Below are positions 58,653-64,000 of a DNA stretch of 64,000 nucleotides, in pieces (the first letter of the stretch is position 1; every line of letters starts with the position of its first letter). Source of the stretch: Ostrinia nubilalis (taxonomy: Eukaryota > Arthropoda > Insecta > Lepidoptera > Crambidae); NCBI RefSeq assembly GCF_963855985.1, contig NC_087095.1, forward strand, positions 16,812,001 through 16,876,000. The letters are read 5' to 3'. The notes beneath the pieces were generated by a model. The model was not told the DNA's origin and did no database searches. It worked only from the letters and a program-made list of their open reading frames with translations. Position numbers and translations under genes: made by a program.

Positions 58653-58782
58653 AACGCCCGTACCTATTCACAAACGATGCTTGCTTGCACACCATTTAAT
58701 AGAGCTCTGTTTAGTTCGTGTGTCACCCTATGCGTCTACGCGAACTGTGAGACCTCTTAGTAATGTTTGTGAATACGGGCGT
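58653..58782. mobile_element. MITE (family C)
   Basis: 130 bp, ends ACGCCCGTACCTATTCACAA and, inverted, ACGCCCGTATTCACAAAC; the left arm has a 4-base insertion. A fragment of the left end recurs at 2296-2335. Confidence 0.7.
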
Positions 58783-59653
58783 AAAAACTTTACACTGGTA
58801 AAGTTGTTAAAAATACCCTAAATCCTATTTGCATGTCCCTTTCATTTCCCATCCATATCCATTACCTAAATTATATTTTCCAATACAAACAGAACAGCAC
58901 AATAAAAGTGTCGCAAAGATCAGCTGCGGCCATAATTCTATGTCCCGAACGCCATTACGCAGTGGGAAGGCCTTTGTATTGTTCCGGTGCTTGGGTACCG
59001 AGGAAATTATGGGGACGAAAATGGGCAGGGATAATGATATTCAGATGCCAAAAGTACAGTTTAATAGATCTTATAGTATATCATTTAGTGTAGTTTGTGT
59101 AGTAGATACGTCTGTCTATTGATTGAAGATTAGGCATAGAACCCAAATTGATTAATTGAATAATAAGATGTAAGTAAAAAAATACTTCTTCCATCATGTA
59201 ATGAGATCACTCATCCTTTAGATAATTCAATTAATTGAAACTCGTAATATGCTTGTTTGTTTGTAATCTAATTGGATGTCAAACTCTCTCAAGTTTACTG
59301 CTTTGGCTGATATGATGTTGGTACGAGTATGCTTACTTTATCATGGTTATAATGTAGTAACTTTTTCGTACAATAACACCCAGTAACATCAATGGGATCA
59401 AAGAATCAAACCAGAATAACATAAAGTTATAATAAGTACTCGTAGTCTATGCAAGGTACAAGAAAACTTGACTTCATTATGACCACTACAGCCTATCATT
59501 TTCTTAACATCACAAAAAACACCTAGAAACTATTCCCACATTTCTTCTGCCCGCCGCCGTATCTCTGCGTTATTTCCCTAGGATGAAATATGTGGCAATT
59601 TCTTTGAATAATACATGCGCCATATTTCAGCGCTACGGGTCTACGGCGTAGGC
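58783..59653. other. Gene-free stretch, nothing recognised
   Basis: AT-rich. The open frames at 58829-59122 and 58833-59093 overlap in two phases and lack a domain. Confidence 0.4.
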
Positions 59654-59778
59654 CGTAGCGTTTCAGATTCGTAGCGTTTCAGACTCATAGCGTTTCAGAT
59701 CCGTAGCTTTTCAGACCCGTAGAGTTTCAGACCCGAAGCGTTTCAGACTCGTTGCGTTTCAGAGTCGCAGCGTTTCAG
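59654..59778 (+). repeat. 16-bp minisatellite, about 7.8 units
   Basis: Units of 16 bp with consensus CGTAGCGTTTCAGAYY begin at 59654, 59670, 59686, 59702, 59718, 59734, 59750 and 59766. The last is cut at 13 bases. Most units differ by 1-3 substitutions and none has a length change. Confidence 0.92.
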
Positions 59779-59881
59779 CGGACGCCACTAGTTGACGTTT
59801 TAACTTGTTCACGAGTGAACTGTGGGTTTTTGTGAGCAACTTAATGCAGGATTATAACAGTTTATTTATTGATATAGGACC

Positions 59882-60352
59882 TTTTTTTACCCGACTACGG
59901 CAAATCAAAAGGAGGGTTATGATTTTGACAGGCTATGTATGTATGTATGTATGTATGTATGTTCATGTGTTCCCTCGTAACTTCTAAACTACTTATCAGA
60001 ATTCGACAAATGAAATATCATTAGAAGCGTCTTAATTGTCCGCTGGTTATAGGCTATATGGGTTTTCACAAAATCTACTGTGGCGCCCTCTAGCGGACAA
60101 AACATACAGAGTAAAAAAATAAAGTTAAGATAAATATGCCGTGTTTGGTATCATTTGGAAGCGCTTTACTTGTACATTTTGAATATATATATATTACTAG
60201 CATTTGCTTGTGACTTTACCTGTATTCATGGGCTGATTGCATATAATTCACATCTTTTCGTTCGTAGCTTCTTTACTACTTATTAGTTCATCAATTTAAC
60301 TTTTGTTAATATTATGCGCCACAAATACACTTTATCGCCAAAATAGTACAAA
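59882..60352 (+). repeat. Dispersed repeat with TATG microsatellite
   Basis: The words TACCCGACTACGGCAAATCA and AAGGAGGGTTATGATTTTGA followed by a (TATG)n run (59934-59962), and further on GGCGCCCTCTAGCGGACAAA, are typical lepidopteran dispersed-repeat words. No frame or ends were found. The opening resembles CCCAACTACGACAAA in the adjacent inverted repeat. Confidence 0.45.
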
Positions 60353-60684
60353 TAATAAAAAGTAAAAAAACTAAAACCCAACTACGACAAAAAACGACGC
60401 TGAAAAAGTATAAAACAAGATTTTCAGAATACTGAACTGAACAAAGTTGCTAATGTAGTTGCATAGTAATTTTCATGTTTGGAAAGGCGTAGTCACACGT
60501 TTCATATAGGTACCTACCTACCGTAGCACTTTGACAACGTGTGACTGCGGTTTTCCAAACATGAAAATTACTATGCAACTACATTAGCAACTTTGTTCAG
60601 TTCAGTATTCTGAAAATCTTGTTTTATACTTTTTCAGCGTCGTTTTTTGTCGTAGTTGGGTTTTAGTTTTTTTACTTTTTATTA
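60353..60684. repeat. Long near-perfect inverted repeat (149-bp arms, 34-bp loop)
   Basis: Left arm 60353-60501 and right arm 60536-60684. The outer 133 bp (60353-60485 against 60552-60684) match without a single difference. The next 16 bp have 3 mismatches. Any transcript would fold into a ~149-bp duplex. No coding function and no transposon family assigned. Confidence 0.92.
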
Positions 60685-62160
60685 GGTGTATCACATTGCC
60701 CGTAGTGTCAACCTGATTCTAGGAAGGAATTTAATACGCCTACCAGCCATCTAGCTCTCAGTTTTCTCTTCGTATATTTGGAATTGTGTCAGAAAGTTGC
60801 TCTTATAATGTAAAAGATGCTAAATCTAAAATTTGGTTTCTGCAAAACTGTTCTCTTTAAAGCTTTCCTATTACCATTAACCAGTTTATTACTATTTCTC
60901 AGTTCTTTAGAAAATAACTGGTAGCATCAGGATTTTATTTAGGACCAGGTTAGTAAAAATATGTTTCAAGACGTAATAATTCAGAACTACCTATGTAATA
61001 ACAATTAAACAAGTCTTTATAGACTGCAAACTAATGTAGACATTGATACTAATTACCTACTTTGGAATACAAATTCCACGTGTAAAAAGTTGCGAGTTCC
61101 AGCAATGAATAATGTTCCAACAATAATAAACAAATCAAATAAACGCCGTATCATAATTCACGTCCCCCATCATATGTACCGGTAACCGACTAATTACCAG
61201 ACAGATTTTTTCAACAACCCCGATCCATTGAAATGCTTTACAAAGCCATTTAAAGAACACTATTTATAACACGGTTCCTACCGCGATTGCAAATACACGT
61301 ATTTCACAAAATTGAACTTTATGGGCATAGTCGTAAAGTTGTCTACAACCACCGCGCTAAATGACAAACGATATTTTATAGTTCTATTATGGTGTAATAT
61401 CCTAATATATTATCGCTAGTAAAATGCCATTCTTCGAGTGATAAATTGGCACGCCAGTGTTTCTTTGTTGGCATTTGGCTGCTAACCTTAAAGGCAGGTG
61501 TTTTTTTCTATAGAAACGTATAATGGTCGGATAACAGCCGATTGATATGGTTTTGTGACGGTATTTCATTAGGGTCAAGGTTTTTTCAAATGTGTAATTA
61601 ATGTGTTATGTTTGTCGTTTGTATTAGCTCCCATTTTGACCGTGAAGGGTATACCTTGCTAAGGGACGTAATATGGACGTGTTTCAATGTTTTTTTCCGC
61701 CTGTGCATAATTAGATTTCAAACTAATGTCGCAACCACGTTATTCTACTTCTCATCGGTTCTGATGGCCAGTTGTCACGATTTTTCCAGAAAAATCAAAT
61801 CATTGGAAAATCATCATTGAAGATATAATTAGGAGTATGCAACAACCTCAAATACATTTTTATTTGACTTTAACTCATTAAAGCTTAAATCTTACCGCTT
61901 CTTTGGGCGAAAATAGAATCATGATCTAGTTACCTAACATGAATTTTAAGGAAATCCAGGGAAAGTAGACCTTTTGTAGACGGTAGGTCTCAAACTTTCT
62001 ATCACTTTTTATCTTTATGCGAATTATTTTCAGGCAATAAGATATAAGAATACTATCTCTAACGATTAGACTGTGGCAACGAAAAACCTCAATAGGTAAG
62101 TTGTTACCAACTGTAAATAAAAGATTATTTACCTTTTAATCATCAAACGGTACCTAGCTA
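60685..62160. other. Gene-free stretch, nothing recognised
   Basis: AT-rich, no supported feature. Confidence 0.4.
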
Positions 62161-62650
62161 TTTATTATAATTCATAATTCATAATTCATAATACTTTATT
62201 GCTTCATTTGGTGAGAAGGTCTTAAGCTAATACATACGTATACATCCTCAAATGAACCCTAACAGGGTATTACAATATTCGGTTATTAATAAAATTATCA
62301 CTAAAATTTAAAAAGAAATACTAAAAATAAATTATGCATGCTTAACAATTTCATAATCCAATTCATAACATTTAAATTCCAGTTCATTATTTAATGTCAA
62401 TACTAATAATCATGTTAAAATTAATAATAAGTTCAAAATAATAATATTAATTGAAATAGTATTACACTAATAGTCAATGGTTACAATTTGTCGTCATAAT
62501 ACTCCTTTAAGCAATAATATGCCTTACTTAATAACAATTCTTTTAATATTTGTTCGAAGTTTTTACCTTGGAGGGCTTTGATTGAGTTGGGCAAGTGGTT
62601 ATAAATTTTAATTGCCATAAATAGTGGACCATTGTTGTACAGTGTCAAAT
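62161..62650 (-). mobile_element. 5'-truncated LINE with TTATGAA tail
   Basis: On the minus strand a frame without ATG (about 62648-62481) encodes a typical LINE ORF2 C-terminus: LYNNGPLFMAIKIYNHLPNS, IKALQGKNFEQILKELLLSK, ending EYYDDKL and TAA. A ~290-nt 3' UTR and a (TTATGAA)3 tail (62191-62171) follow. Earlier domains are missing. Confidence 0.75.
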
Positions 62651-63111
62651 ATATATATTTTATAAACTACTATTATGGTTATAATAACTTGTTTACTAGA
62701 TATTTCGCACTGATTAGTAACTGAAAGATAATAGATATTTATCGCCCATAAAATCAGATTACCAGACAGTTATTACCTCAAGATTTATATCTGTCATTCG
62801 TTACATGCATATTTATGCATGTTAGATAATCCGAATTGCGAAAACATGTCTGCAATGGATGTTGCATAACGATTTTGGTCAGTAAATAATGGACTTTTTT
62901 TAGCTTTTTCAGTAGAAAATGCCATCATTGAAGAAAATTTAGCTACTACAGATCAAGTTGGAAAGAACCAAAGTCAACTGTACTGTTTTGTCTCTACGTT
63001 GACAAGAAAAAAACTTTCCATAGAAACTTAATAAGCAATGTATTTTTTGATTTATCTACAGGATTCACACAACGCAAGCTATAGTTTATGTCCTGGCTAA
63101 TGAAAAAGAGT
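62651..63111. other. Gene-free stretch, nothing recognised
   Basis: AT-rich, no supported feature. Confidence 0.4.
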
Positions 63112-63277
63112 ATAAATTATAATCGACGACATCATAAAGGTAGCAGGAAGGCGCTGGACGCATGCCGCCACCAACCAGGCAACTTGGAAAGCATTGGAGG
63201 CCTATGTTCAGCAGTGGATGTCCTATGGCTGAGATGATGATGATGATGATGATGATGATAATGATGATAAATTATAA
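63112..63277 (+). mobile_element. RTE-type LINE 3' fragment with GAT-repeat tail
   Basis: The insert 63123-63266 is flanked by ATAAATTATAA at 63112-63122 and 63267-63277. The body ends CCTATGGCTGAG and runs into ten or more GAT units, so the insertion delivered a microsatellite. Confidence 0.85.
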
Positions 63278-64000
63278 ATGTAATCCTTCGATGATTCACG
63301 CTATGGTGTCGCACTCAGTTTTATGGACGATGGAGGGCAATCAATCAGCCTATACCGCACCACGCTTAGTATCAAGTTGTAGAGTGTACTAGCCATATCA
63401 CGAATGGCTTACATCGTGGAGACAATAACTTATCTGTCAGTGTCTGCTAAATGCACGTGTCATTGCACAATATGACCTGATGGAGAGACATCCCGCGAAG
63501 TGACGTCGCGCAAAGTGACGGCGCATTCAAACCGTCCATAAACAGACCACGTCAGAGTGGCTTGTCTCACACGAGAACAGCTCTTAAAACCCATAATAGG
63601 CGGTCGTAAGTTTGAGTTACGGTTGTCAGAGAGATGTAATGAATATAGCGGGCAGAAACAGCTATCATCAGGACTATGAAGCAACTGCAGTGACCTGTAA
63701 CTGTTTTAAAAAAAAACATTGTCAAAAGCACTATTTTGCCTCTACATCAAAACGAAAAAAGACTTTTCATGTATAGTTAAAAAGCAATGCTTTTTATGTC
63801 TTACACGAAACGCAAGCCGTGGCTATGGCCTGGTTAGTGTAAAAGGTTAGGAACTAAATATTTCCTTATGATTTTCGCCTTGTTTTCGCAATAAGCTATA
63901 ATGCACCACATTGAGTATCAGTGAGATATCTGTCAATATCTGCTAAATGCCTCCACGTGACAATGTGAACTGATGAAGAGTGTCTTCATGATGTGACATC
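63278..64000. other. Gene-free stretch, nothing recognised
   Basis: No supported gene. Two related blocks (about 63405-63490 and 63915-63990, both with CTGTCA..TGTCTGCTAAATGC and GACAATG/CACAATATG...GATG words) suggest an old direct duplication, but the match is loose. Confidence 0.35.

Noticed and set aside
58829..59122. 97- and 86-codon overlapping + frames
   Set aside because: Two phases are open over the same DNA, with no motif or coding bias.

Overview
The window looks like AT-rich intergenic DNA from a moth or butterfly (Lepidoptera). One protein-coding host gene can be recognised with confidence: a two-exon NET-family zinc-finger gene, orthologous to Drosophila no ocelli (noc), on the + strand at 25400-26916. 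The lepidopteran assignment is an inference. It rests on the repeat families present: tRNA-headed SINEs, short Helitrons ending in CTAG followed by T, RTE-type LINE remnants with microsatellite tails, and AACCGACTTCAAA-ended elements. The lineage below Lepidoptera cannot be read from the sequence.

Layout. Positions 1-24900 are mostly non-coding. They hold LINE, SINE, MITE and Helitron remnants, one intact tRNA-Glu(CTC) gene with a Pol III terminator (8561-8632, - strand), and two short unassigned protein-like reading frames (about 3973-4208 and 16364-16624, both - strand). A CpG-rich block at about 24945-25399 leads into noc. Positions 27000-43750 are a second gene desert with scattered repeats. 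It includes an imperfectly duplicated, homeodomain-site-rich non-coding module (38680-38782 and 39077-39160) that may be a noc enhancer. Positions 43751-50289 are a complete BEL/Pao LTR retrotransposon: identical 329-bp LTRs, a 5-bp target-site duplication and one unbroken 1,764-codon Gag-Pol frame. It must have inserted very recently and may be competent to move. Positions 50290-64000 are desert again, with MITEs, a Helitron, a 16-bp minisatellite, a 332-bp near-perfect inverted repeat and a LINE 3' end.

How the parts relate. A single developmental regulator sits in long flanks that could hold enhancers, and those flanks have been repeatedly hit by transposons. Most are dead-on-arrival fragments, several still flanked by recognisable 7-12-bp target duplications. 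No bacterial-type features (operons, ribosome binding sites, CRISPR arrays, riboswitches) are present. The most interesting objects are the apparently intact BEL/Pao element, the duplicated candidate enhancer near noc, the long perfect inverted repeat, and the small Cys-rich reading frame at 16.4-16.6 kb. I found no wholly new gene system that I could defend from sequence alone.
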